Source: Pseudoalteromonas neustonica | GTDB lineage: Bacteria > Pseudomonadota > Gammaproteobacteria > Enterobacterales > Alteromonadaceae | Direction of reading: 5' to 3' | Length of the DNA stretch: 37,733 nucleotides | Assembly (NCBI RefSeq): GCF_001653135.1 | Contig: NZ_BDDS01000027.1 | Span: 1-37,733, forward strand | Part shown: piece after piece, positions 14,263-22,002 of the stretch | Layout of the letters: every line of letters starts with the position of its first letter | Position numbering within the stretch: the first letter of the stretch is position 1 | Translations under genes and position numbers: made by a program | Notes under the pieces: generated by a model | What the model was told of the DNA's origin: nothing | Database searches by the model: none | The model's input: only the letters and a program-made list of their open reading frames with translations

Positions 14263-15632
14263 TATTGATTACCTTGAAAGCCTTCAACCTGCTTTATAAA
14301 CTGTTTTATATAATGTGCTTGCTCAGTAAAATAAGGGTTATAAGTGAGGCGTTGAAAGGTTGGAAATGCGGCAATGTTTTCAGCAGTACGCTCGCCAATA
14401 TTAGGTGTTTTGGTTGTTTTACACAGCTTATATAATGCATCGTCATCAAGATAACTACCGCAATTACGATAAACATCAGCTATGCCATAATAAGGGTTGT
14501 TTGGTGAGTTAACGACGGCGATATGGGAAATGCCATGAATGTTTTTACAGGTAGAACTTTTGCACTGCGGGTTTAATAGTGTGTAATCATCGGGAAAGTC
14601 ACGGGTGATTTTTGTTGCATCACCATAATAAACCAAGGTATCTAAACGGTTAGCTGGGCGTGCTTTTACATCGTGTAATGCCGTTAATAACTGCAGCGAC
14701 GCACGAGTATCTATCGTGGTATCGACATCACTCATCACTGAAAAAATAGGCAAGTTTGGTAATGGCCGTTTTATTAATGTTGATAACGCGATAGAGTGCA
14801 TTGCATCATCGGCGGCGGTTGCTGCATTAAATGGAAATGACTCATATTTTGCAAAATCAATATCGGCATCTTTATCTATCCAGTTAATGAAGGGAATACG
14901 GTCAATCCACTTGGCAAGCCAGCCATTTTTATTATGTGGTTCTGTCGCGGGTGAAAACAGCATAAGCGCTTTTATTTTCGAGTCAACTGGTTGCACTGTT
15001 AAGTAATTAAGTAAAAGTGCGGCACTCGTAGAGTAGCCCCCTAAAATCACCTGATCAAAATCTTTAACTGTGCGCTTGATTGCATAAGCTGTTGCTTGCT
15101 GCCATTGCTTGGCGTTTATATTACTTAACGCATCAGCGGCAGTGCCGTGACCGGGTAATAATAAAGTTCGAACTGTATAGCCTTGTTGAAAGTAAATTTG
15201 GGCTAGATCGTGGTAGGTAAATGGCGAATCAGTGAGCCCGTGTATTAATAACACGGCTTTATGATTGTTATTTTGGCGTAATTCAAATGGCGCTATCAAA
15301 TCAACAATATTTGGTGTGCTTGTTCGCTGTTGTTGTTTAACTAGGTGTTGATAGGTGTCAGTAAAAATAGGGCAAGGCATAGATGCACGTGGATTTTTAG
15401 CTAAAATATATTGATATGCAAACGCTAAATAATCACTAAATGCGAGATCCGTTTGATACGAAAAATCGGTAGCAGGGCGGCTACTTTCAAACCTTAACAG
15501 GCCTTGTTGTTTACTTTTCATAATATAACTTAGATCTGCTAACTGATTAATACAGTTAGTTTGAGCGAGAGTAATATTAGAGGTGACAAGTAAAGTAAGG
15601 GTTAGCAATATTCCATTAAGGCTCATAAACAT
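14262..15632 (-). CDS. Secreted alpha/beta hydrolase
   Basis: The protein has 456 residues with a signal peptide (~1-23, cleavage after TLA). The hydrolase core begins near residue 125: LLIHGLTDSPFTYHDLA (oxyanion HG 131-132), LLLPGHGT (~157-164), and the nucleophile elbow GGYSTSAALL with Ser201. That is GxSxS rather than the common GxSxG. The later SDVDTTID (~300) and HGISHIAVV segments could supply Asp and His. The C-terminal ~80 residues hold several Cys (CKSSTCKN, RNCGSY, KLCK), so disulfides are likely. It probably acts on an ester in the periplasm or outside. The start lies 17 bp inside the end of the kinase gene; ATG 15626 is an alternative. Confidence 0.86.
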   Translation of the reverse strand: MFMSLNGILLTLTLLVTSNITLAQTNCINQLADLSYIMKSKQQGLLRFESSRPATDFSYQTDLAFSDYLAFAYQYILAKNPRASMPCPIFTDTYQHLVKQQQRTSTPNIVDLIAPFELRQNNNHKAVLLIHGLTDSPFTYHDLAQIYFQQGYTVRTLLLPGHGTAADALSNINAKQWQQATAYAIKRTVKDFDQVILGGYSTSAALLLNYLTVQPVDSKIKALMLFSPATEPHNKNGWLAKWIDRIPFINWIDKDADIDFAKYESFPFNAATAADDAMHSIALSTLIKRPLPNLPIFSVMSDVDTTIDTRASLQLLTALHDVKARPANRLDTLVYYGDATKITRDFPDDYTLLNPQCKSSTCKNIHGISHIAVVNSPNNPYYGIADVYRNCGSYLDDDALYKLCKTTKTPNIGERTAENIAAFPTFQRLTYNPYFTEQAHYIKQFIKQVEGFQGNQ

Positions 15633-18330
15633 CTACATAGTTGGTTAGGCACTCGGTTAGCTTATCGAGTTCGAGAGGTTTTGCAAGGTGTTGATTAAAC
15701 CCAATGGCTAATGCATGAGCTTTATCTTCAGGCATTACATCTGCTGTTAATGCAATGATTGGCAATTGTTCGGCCGTTTTAATTTTACGAATTAAGCTTG
15801 TTGCTTGGTAGCCATCCATAATGGGCATTTGGCAATCCATGAGCACTAAGTCAAAATCATGCTCTTGAACTTTGGCGACAGCAAGCTCACCGTTTTCAAC
15901 AATTATGGGGGTGATTTTAAGTGCGCTCAACATTGCTTTTATGACCAATTGATTTACTTGATTATCCTCTGCCACCAATATTCTTAGGGTGCTTAAATCA
16001 ACCTTTTTCTGAGTTTTTTGCGGTTTTTCTATCGGTGCGCATGTATTCAGTAACACGGTAAAAGTAAATGTAGAGCCCTCTCCTTTAGCACTGCTTAGTG
16101 TTATATCGCCAGCCATTAATAAGCTTAATTCCTTTGCAATTGCTAGGCCTAAACCTGTGCCACCAAAGCGTCTTGATGTTGAATTGTCGGCTTGTGTAAA
16201 TGCATCAAAAAGCTTGCGTTGATCAGCAGGCTCTATACCAATACCAGAATCTTTAATGATGATGGTTATTTGCATACGAGTATCATCAACTTGTTTGGCA
16301 AGCGCGCTGACACTCACTTCACCTTCAGCGGTAAATTTTATTGCATTACTGCATAGGTTTAATAATATTTGCTCAATACGCATAGCATCGCCTTCAAACC
16401 AGATGTTTGTTGGCAGTTGATTGTTCATAGTCCAGTTTATTTTTTTATTGTGTGCACTTTGTTCAAACATAGTATTAATACGATCAAGTAAGTTATTTAA
16501 ATCGAATGGGCTTAATTCCAGTGTTAATTTTTGTGATTCAATCTTAGAAATATCCAGCACATCATTGATAAGGCTTAATAGTGATTTAGACGCTAAATTT
16601 ATTTTCTGAAGGTAGCCATTTAATGTTTTAGCGTCATCATCTTTTTTTGCCAGCGTCGAAAAACCAATAACAGCATTAAGTGGAGTGCGAATTTCGTGAC
16701 TCATATTGGCGAGAAAGCGACTTTTAGCTTGGTTTGCTAAATCAGATTGCTTTTTAGCGCGTACTAATGAGCGTGTGCGCTCGGTAACTAAACGCGATAA
16801 TGCAATATGTTGATGGTTGAATAATAATAAAACCAGCAAAATAAGTGTACTCACTACCACTTGTAGAATAAGCAAAAACAACGTTAAGTGATTTGCTTGG
16901 TGAGGTATAAACTCATCTTTTATTGCTAGTTGTAAATGCCATACTTGTCCTGAAAAACTAATTTTTATAGTGGTAAAATCATCACCGATTACAGTTGTAT
17001 TTTTATTTCCTAGATAGAAAGGGGTGTCTGCTTGATCTTCAAATAAAGCAATATTAAACATATTGCTTTGCTCATCATTAATCGCTTGATCAATAATATT
17101 TCGAACTAAAAAAACACCTGTTGCATAACCTTTTATTGGATCATCTTGTGTACCTTGCTGATAGACAGGTGAAAAAAGTAAGTAAGCTGGCGCTGGCTCT
17201 TTGGTTTGGACGAGGTTTATTATTTGAGTGCCAACGGGCTGATATTTGATATTAGGATCGAGTAGCGTGGCACGACGAGCTGGATTAGAAAATACATTTA
17301 GGCCAAGCGCGGAGCGGTTCCCTTCTAAAGGTGCGATATATTTTACAACGACTAAAGGATCGTCTGAAGTAAGGGGCTCACCTTTGACTTTCACGTCAGT
17401 TTGATAAATCTCAGCAAGGTCTTTGCGTAAATCATCGACTCTTGCCTGAGGTACTTTTATATTCCAAGACAGGGCTTTAATAAAGGTGTGTTGAGCAAGT
17501 AACTCAGCTGCATAGTTATGAAATTCTTGCTGACTTAAATTTGGGGATGCTTGCATTTGGCTTGCTAAGCTTTGTACAGCAATTTGGCTACGGTTTAGAT
17601 ATCTAAATAAACTATTTTCAATTACTTGTGCCTCGCGTTTTGCAATTTGTAAGGCATTTGATTTACTTTCTTGATTGTATAGCTTAGTTGTTGATGTGAC
17701 CGAAATGAACAGTACGAAACATACAAAAACTGTAGGTAGGGGGGTTACATAGTGTTGTTTAAATTTAGGTTGTAATAGTGCGAGCAAAGCAGGGGTTGTT
17801 ATAAGAACCCCAAGTGCATCACCTAACCACCAGTAAGTCACATTTTGCCAATGATTAACCATGCTGTATGCCGGATTAAATGCACTAAGTGCAAAAACAC
17901 CAATATTAGCTGATATAAGGCTTACGGCAATACCAACAACCGCAATAAAATAAATGATTGCTAAGCGAGTTTTTAAATACAGAGGGTGGCCTAACCAGTA
18001 TCTTAAGATTGCAGCACCAGTGATCCCTTGCAATACAGCCCCGCAGCCAATTAAAAGTACTTCATTAAGGGTGTTGCCGATTAAAGCATTTTCGCCTATT
18101 GGGCTATCACCAATACTTAAATTAAATGTAACTGAAGCAATAAATAGAGCAGGAATAAAGCGCCACCACCAAATAAAGCAGCCGACTAAAGCAATACCTG
18201 CAGGGATCCAAATTGGAATAACTTGAGATTGAAACGCAAAGTTAGTTAGTAGCTTACCGATAATAAAATAGGCGAGGGCAAAAAGCACATAAAAGCAAAA
18301 TGAACTGGATGTTGAACGAAATACTTTCAC
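15616..18330 (-). CDS. Hybrid histidine kinase, MASE1-CHASE-HisKA-HATPase-REC
   Basis: The protein has 904 residues with a GTG start at 18330 preceded by AAGGA. Domains in order are: a MASE1-type membrane region (~10-210, with WIPAGIALV and WWLGDALGVL), an extracellular CHASE-type domain (~225-470), a membrane helix (~482-505), HisKA with NMSHEIRTPLN (His545), HATPase (~645-760 with DSGIGIE and FGGTGLGLAIAKEL), and a receiver (~783-895) with phospho-acceptor Asp832 (LMDCQMP). It has no HPt domain, so it needs a partner phosphotransferase. It is the first gene of an operon with the hydrolase and FemAB-like gene, which overlap it and each other. The ligand is unknown. Confidence 0.95.
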   Translation of the reverse strand: MKVFRSTSSSFCFYVLFALAYFIIGKLLTNFAFQSQVIPIWIPAGIALVGCFIWWWRFIPALFIASVTFNLSIGDSPIGENALIGNTLNEVLLIGCGAVLQGITGAAILRYWLGHPLYLKTRLAIIYFIAVVGIAVSLISANIGVFALSAFNPAYSMVNHWQNVTYWWLGDALGVLITTPALLALLQPKFKQHYVTPLPTVFVCFVLFISVTSTTKLYNQESKSNALQIAKREAQVIENSLFRYLNRSQIAVQSLASQMQASPNLSQQEFHNYAAELLAQHTFIKALSWNIKVPQARVDDLRKDLAEIYQTDVKVKGEPLTSDDPLVVVKYIAPLEGNRSALGLNVFSNPARRATLLDPNIKYQPVGTQIINLVQTKEPAPAYLLFSPVYQQGTQDDPIKGYATGVFLVRNIIDQAINDEQSNMFNIALFEDQADTPFYLGNKNTTVIGDDFTTIKISFSGQVWHLQLAIKDEFIPHQANHLTLFLLILQVVVSTLILLVLLLFNHQHIALSRLVTERTRSLVRAKKQSDLANQAKSRFLANMSHEIRTPLNAVIGFSTLAKKDDDAKTLNGYLQKINLASKSLLSLINDVLDISKIESQKLTLELSPFDLNNLLDRINTMFEQSAHNKKINWTMNNQLPTNIWFEGDAMRIEQILLNLCSNAIKFTAEGEVSVSALAKQVDDTRMQITIIIKDSGIGIEPADQRKLFDAFTQADNSTSRRFGGTGLGLAIAKELSLLMAGDITLSSAKGEGSTFTFTVLLNTCAPIEKPQKTQKKVDLSTLRILVAEDNQVNQLVIKAMLSALKITPIIVENGELAVAKVQEHDFDLVLMDCQMPIMDGYQATSLIRKIKTAEQLPIIALTADVMPEDKAHALAIGFNQHLAKPLELDKLTECLTNYVDVYEP

Positions 18331-18402
18331 ATGTTTCCTTATGAGTCATTATTTACAACAGTTTATTGAGTATAGCGAATTGCGACTGAGCTGCGATGTT
18401 TT

Positions 18403-18861
18403 TTACAAGGGTAATTGTTTTTTACTAAATGTTTGTTTTAACACGACGGTAGATTCAATATTGGCAATGCAATTAATACTACCGAGTTTATGTTTTACAA
18501 AACTTTCGTAGCTCTCTAAATCCGCGGCAATGATTTTAAGTAAATAATCGTAGCTCCCAGAAATAACAGAGCATTCAAGTACATGGTTTAGTTTTTCGAC
18601 TTGCTCTTCAAACATTTGAGCCGCACCCACTGAATTTTGGCTTAATCTTACAAATGCGTAAACTAAAACATTTAGCCCTAACGCTCGCGGGTTTAACGCT
18701 GCATGATAGCCACAAATAACATTACTAGATTCAAGCTTTTTAATGCGCCTCAAACAAGGCGTGTCCGATAAGTTAACATGTGTTGCTAGCTCTGACACGG
18801 AAGTGCGTCCCTGAGTTTGTAATAACCGAAGTAATTGATGATCTTTTTTATCTAGGTTCAT
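18403..18861 (-). CDS. Lrp/AsnC family transcription regulator
   Basis: The 152-residue protein has the Lrp plan. A winged helix-turn-helix occupies ~1-60 (DKKDHQLLRLLQTQGRTSVS, recognition part LSDTPCLRRIKKLE) and an RAM ligand-binding domain ~65-145 (GYHAALNPRALGL, then SGSYDYLLKIIAADLESYE). Lrp-type proteins usually bind an amino acid. It is divergent from the PrnB-like / kynureninase-like operon with ~140 bp between the starts, a layout in which such regulators usually control the neighbour, as KynR does for kynurenine genes in Pseudomonas. The effector here is not known; an aromatic amino acid is a reasonable guess. The ribosome site is weak. Confidence 0.94.
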   Translation of the reverse strand: MNLDKKDHQLLRLLQTQGRTSVSELATHVNLSDTPCLRRIKKLESSNVICGYHAALNPRALGLNVLVYAFVRLSQNSVGAAQMFEEQVEKLNHVLECSVISGSYDYLLKIIAADLESYESFVKHKLGSINCIANIESTVVLKQTFSKKQLPL

Positions 18862-18999
18862 TTTTGTAGTGATTTAGTTTTATTTTTTAATATTATAGAG
18901 TGATTTCTGCTAATAGTTTGGTTTTTTATTGGCGGTTTTGTTGATTTGTACTCTATGCTATCTGTTAACATAAATGCAATAATAATTAGGTGTGGAGTT

Positions 19000-20178
19000 A
19001 TGTCTGTGAGCAAAAATACTCAAGCATTTGACGAGTGGCTCAGAACCCGCTTTGTGGAAATAAATAATCAGCTAGAAAGCATTTACTGGCAACAAGAAGA
19101 CAAAGCAAATGTTGAATTTGTAGGTGAGCAATATAAGCATCAGCTAGAAATGGAAGGTAATGCGCATATTCGTAAATTACTGGCTGAGGGTAATACGGAT
19201 GAAGGTTTTGATAGTGCGTTTGATCTGTTGGGCAATGTTGGTTTATTTATGGGGGCTTGTCGACGACATGAAATCACAGAGCCTTCACGTGAAACGACTT
19301 CACCACTAGTCGAAGCATCAGCCTTAGCTATGCATATTGGCGCTTCAATCGGAGTTACCCCTCGTTTTGCTACAGCTCATTTAACAACTCATAATAAAGC
19401 CGTCAATGGTCTATATAAACGCTTTACTGATTTACCGGATGAGAAACTGTTTATTGATTACAACACCAAGGGCATTTTAGCGTATAAGCGTGTTGCTGAT
19501 GCATTATTGAAAATTCAACCATTGGGAATTTCGCACCCATTATGTGCAGATTTACTTAAAGTTGCGAAGCAGGCTTTGCTTGAGGTTATTGAATCAAATA
19601 ATGCGCTCTATAGTCAATTGGATACCGATAGATTCTTCTTTTGTGTTAGGCCATATTATAAGCCATATCGAGTGGGAAAGGAGGTTTATCGTGGCGCGAA
19701 TGCAGGGGATTTTGCAGGTATAAATGTAATCGATATGTTGTTGGGATTATGCTTTGCAAATGAGCCTAGCTATTCACAAATGCTGGTGGATAAGTTTTTA
19801 TATATGATGCCTGAAGATCAGCAAACCTTGCGTGAAAGTATGCGTATGCCGAGCATTATGGATGACTTTTTAGCCGCAGGCAGTGAGCGCGACAGTCAGT
19901 GGTTTCAAACCAATGCGCAATTATTTATCCAAGTATGCAAGCTGCATGGCGATACAGCGATAGGCCATCACAATCAGTTGGTGAGTAAGTTTATTGCACA
20001 GCCTGCGCAGCAAATGCAGCAACAACATATAAATAAGGTAACGGCGAGTGGCCCCCCATTACATATCTTGCTTGATTCACTCGAGCAATTAAGAGATCGC
20101 CGTGCTGCCGCGCAGCGAGATGATATAAAAACCCGTTTTGATGATTTAACACAGCTAAAGCAATGGATGAAAAAGTAA
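19000..20178 (+). CDS. PrnB/DUF1864 family protein (IDO-like heme-enzyme superfamily)
   Basis: I place the start at ATG 19000 behind AGGTG; the frame is open up to 18946. The 392-residue soluble protein matches my memory of the DUF1864/PrnB family: GNVGLFMGACRRHEI, then EASALAMHIGASIGVTPRFA (~105-124), FFFCVRPYYKPYRVGKEVYRG (~210-228) and a C-terminal HGDTAIGHHNQLV. PrnB is a heme enzyme that rearranges 7-chlorotryptophan in pyrrolnitrin synthesis and shares the indoleamine dioxygenase fold. His316, His323 or His324 are candidate axial heme ligands by position. The stop is directly followed by the start of a kynureninase-like gene. The substrate is unproven; a tryptophan or indole compound is likely. 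Confidence 0.82.
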   Translation: MSVSKNTQAFDEWLRTRFVEINNQLESIYWQQEDKANVEFVGEQYKHQLEMEGNAHIRKLLAEGNTDEGFDSAFDLLGNVGLFMGACRRHEITEPSRETTSPLVEASALAMHIGASIGVTPRFATAHLTTHNKAVNGLYKRFTDLPDEKLFIDYNTKGILAYKRVADALLKIQPLGISHPLCADLLKVAKQALLEVIESNNALYSQLDTDRFFFCVRPYYKPYRVGKEVYRGANAGDFAGINVIDMLLGLCFANEPSYSQMLVDKFLYMMPEDQQTLRESMRMPSIMDDFLAAGSERDSQWFQTNAQLFIQVCKLHGDTAIGHHNQLVSKFIAQPAQQMQQQHINKVTASGPPLHILLDSLEQLRDRRAAAQRDDIKTRFDDLTQLKQWMKK

Positions 20179-21297
20179 ATGTACAAAGATGATTTTAATT
20201 TAACATCAGGCTGCTACTTACTAAACCATTCTGTGGGGCGATCATTAAAAAGTAGCCAAGCTGATTTTAATCAACACTTTTTTGCCCCTTGGCAGAACAC
20301 TAATAAAGAACCTTGGCAGCAATGGCTTGGTGTTATTACACGTTTTACACATGCATTAGGATTATTATTTAATTCGCCGAGCGAGCAATTTTGTCCACAA
20401 GTTAATCTTTCTAGTGCGCTAACAAAGCTTTTGATGTCGCACCCACGACTGCTTAACAATCATTGTAAAGTGCTTATGGCGCAAAGTGACTTTCCAAGTA
20501 TGGGGTTTGTAATGCAAAAAGCATTACCGAAAACGGCATCGATTGAATTCATTCCCGAACATTTAGATATCACTGATATTGCGGTTTGGCAGCAGTATTT
20601 GACAGCAGATACCGACTTAGTTTTTATAAGCCACGCATACTCAAATACAGGTCAACAGGCACCTGTTGCTAAAATTGCAGAGCTTTGTGTACAGAACAAT
20701 AGCTTAAGCCTTGTTGACGTTGCGCAATCTGCCGGTGTGCTACCGTTAGATTTGAGTGAAGTAAAGGTCGATTTTATGATTGGCTCAAGTGTTAAATGGC
20801 TGTGCTCGGGGCCTGGTGCAGCCTATTTATGGTTGAGTAAGGCCCAGCTTAAAGTGTGTAAACCACAAGATGTCGGGTGGTTCTCTCATGAAAACCCATT
20901 CGAATTCGATATACACCATTTTGAATATCATGCCACGGCACTGCGCTTTTGGGGTGGGACACCGTCAATCGCACCTTTTGTTATTGCAGGGCATAGTATC
21001 AATTACTTTGCTAATTTGGGGGTTGAAAATATTCGTGCGCATAATTTGTCCCTGTTGATGCTGTTAAATGCAGAATTAGGGGAGTTTTTAGTTTCTCCAA
21101 CAGCGCCCGAGAGTTGTAGCGCAACGGCTATATTTGATTTTGGTGCAAAGCAAAGTACGATTATTGATGCTTTATCTAAGGCCGATATTAGTGTTGACGT
21201 ACGTGCTTATGGTGTAAGAGTTTCGCCGCATATCTATAATGATAACGTTGATATGAAGCGATTTATCACCCTCATAAAGGGGACTTTATTGACCTAG
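20179..21297 (+). CDS. Kynureninase-like PLP enzyme (aminotransferase class V fold)
   Basis: The 372-residue protein starts immediately after the preceding stop (0 bp), so it is co-translated with the PrnB-like protein. The PLP site is clear: SLVDVAQSAGVLPLD (Asp180 and Gln183), then GSSVKWLCSGPGAAYLWL with the Schiff-base Lys206, much like the YKYLNGGPG motif of kynureninase. HAYSNTGQQAP (~152-162) fits the phosphate-side region. True kynureninases are usually above 400 residues, and the N-terminus differs, so the substrate may not be kynurenine itself. A C-C bond cleavage, desulfurase-like or epimerase reaction on a product of the upstream heme enzyme is possible. The 3' end overlaps the convergent DUF4124-like gene by 12 bp. 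Confidence 0.87.
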   Translation: MYKDDFNLTSGCYLLNHSVGRSLKSSQADFNQHFFAPWQNTNKEPWQQWLGVITRFTHALGLLFNSPSEQFCPQVNLSSALTKLLMSHPRLLNNHCKVLMAQSDFPSMGFVMQKALPKTASIEFIPEHLDITDIAVWQQYLTADTDLVFISHAYSNTGQQAPVAKIAELCVQNNSLSLVDVAQSAGVLPLDLSEVKVDFMIGSSVKWLCSGPGAAYLWLSKAQLKVCKPQDVGWFSHENPFEFDIHHFEYHATALRFWGGTPSIAPFVIAGHSINYFANLGVENIRAHNLSLLMLLNAELGEFLVSPTAPESCSATAIFDFGAKQSTIIDALSKADISVDVRAYGVRVSPHIYNDNVDMKRFITLIKGTLLT

Positions 21298-21759
21298 TTG
21301 AGCTTTAATGACATTTAAGGCTGCAATTTGCTGTTGAAGCTCATCTATTTTAGGCTGCACTTCTTTTTCAAGAATGATGGTTTGTTGTTCAATCGCATCG
21401 GCAATAGACTCTGCTCCTAAGCGGTTCGCCGCTTTTTGAGTCATATAACCTATTTTTATTTTTTGCTCGGAGAGCGCGTTTTGCAATAATTTTATCGCGC
21501 GCTCAATTTTTTTAATTTTTCTATCAATTTTTTTACCGCTGATGTAATTTTCGACAGAATCATCACTTTTTTTGTCAGAATCCTTTTTAGCGATTTGTGT
21601 TCTATTGGTTTCTGGGATAATGATGATTTCAGCATCTTCGCCGCAAGGTTGTTGGCTAAATGTAGCAACCCCTTTTATTGTGCATTGATAAACTGCTGCG
21701 TGCGCAGGCAAAATTAGTAAGCTTAGTAACCCCATTAAACATTTTAAATATACTTTCAC
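21286..21759 (-). CDS. Secreted DUF4124-like coiled-coil protein
   Basis: The protein has 157 residues with a signal peptide (cleavage near AHA-AVY). The mature N-terminus has the DUF4124 pattern: VYQCTIKGVATFSQQPCG, with two Cys that probably pair. Residues ~65-155 are a charged coiled coil (KKIDRKIKKIERAIKLLQNA and VQPKIDELQQQIAALN). It is a periplasmic protein of unknown role. It is monocistronic, convergent with and overlapping the PLP-enzyme gene. Confidence 0.83.
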   Translation of the reverse strand: MKVYLKCLMGLLSLLILPAHAAVYQCTIKGVATFSQQPCGEDAEIIIIPETNRTQIAKKDSDKKSDDSVENYISGKKIDRKIKKIERAIKLLQNALSEQKIKIGYMTQKAANRLGAESIADAIEQQTIILEKEVQPKIDELQQQIAALNVIKAQLGQ

Positions 21760-22002
21760 GATCTATCCCTCACGCGTTTGCTTCATAGGCACTTACTCTC
21801 ATCGTTGTTACTTCTTAAAATGGATTGCCATTGTTGCAAAGTAACGTCTTAATATTAAACACCTGTGAAACGCTGAAGTCTGCATCTAGAGGTGGTTTGG
21901 GTATATAGTGCCGATCAAGTGTCAGTGTAGCAAGTACTTTAACCGCTCTGCTAGTTAATTAGACTATTGTATAAAAAGCTCATGTTTACTTTAACTCGCT
22001 TA

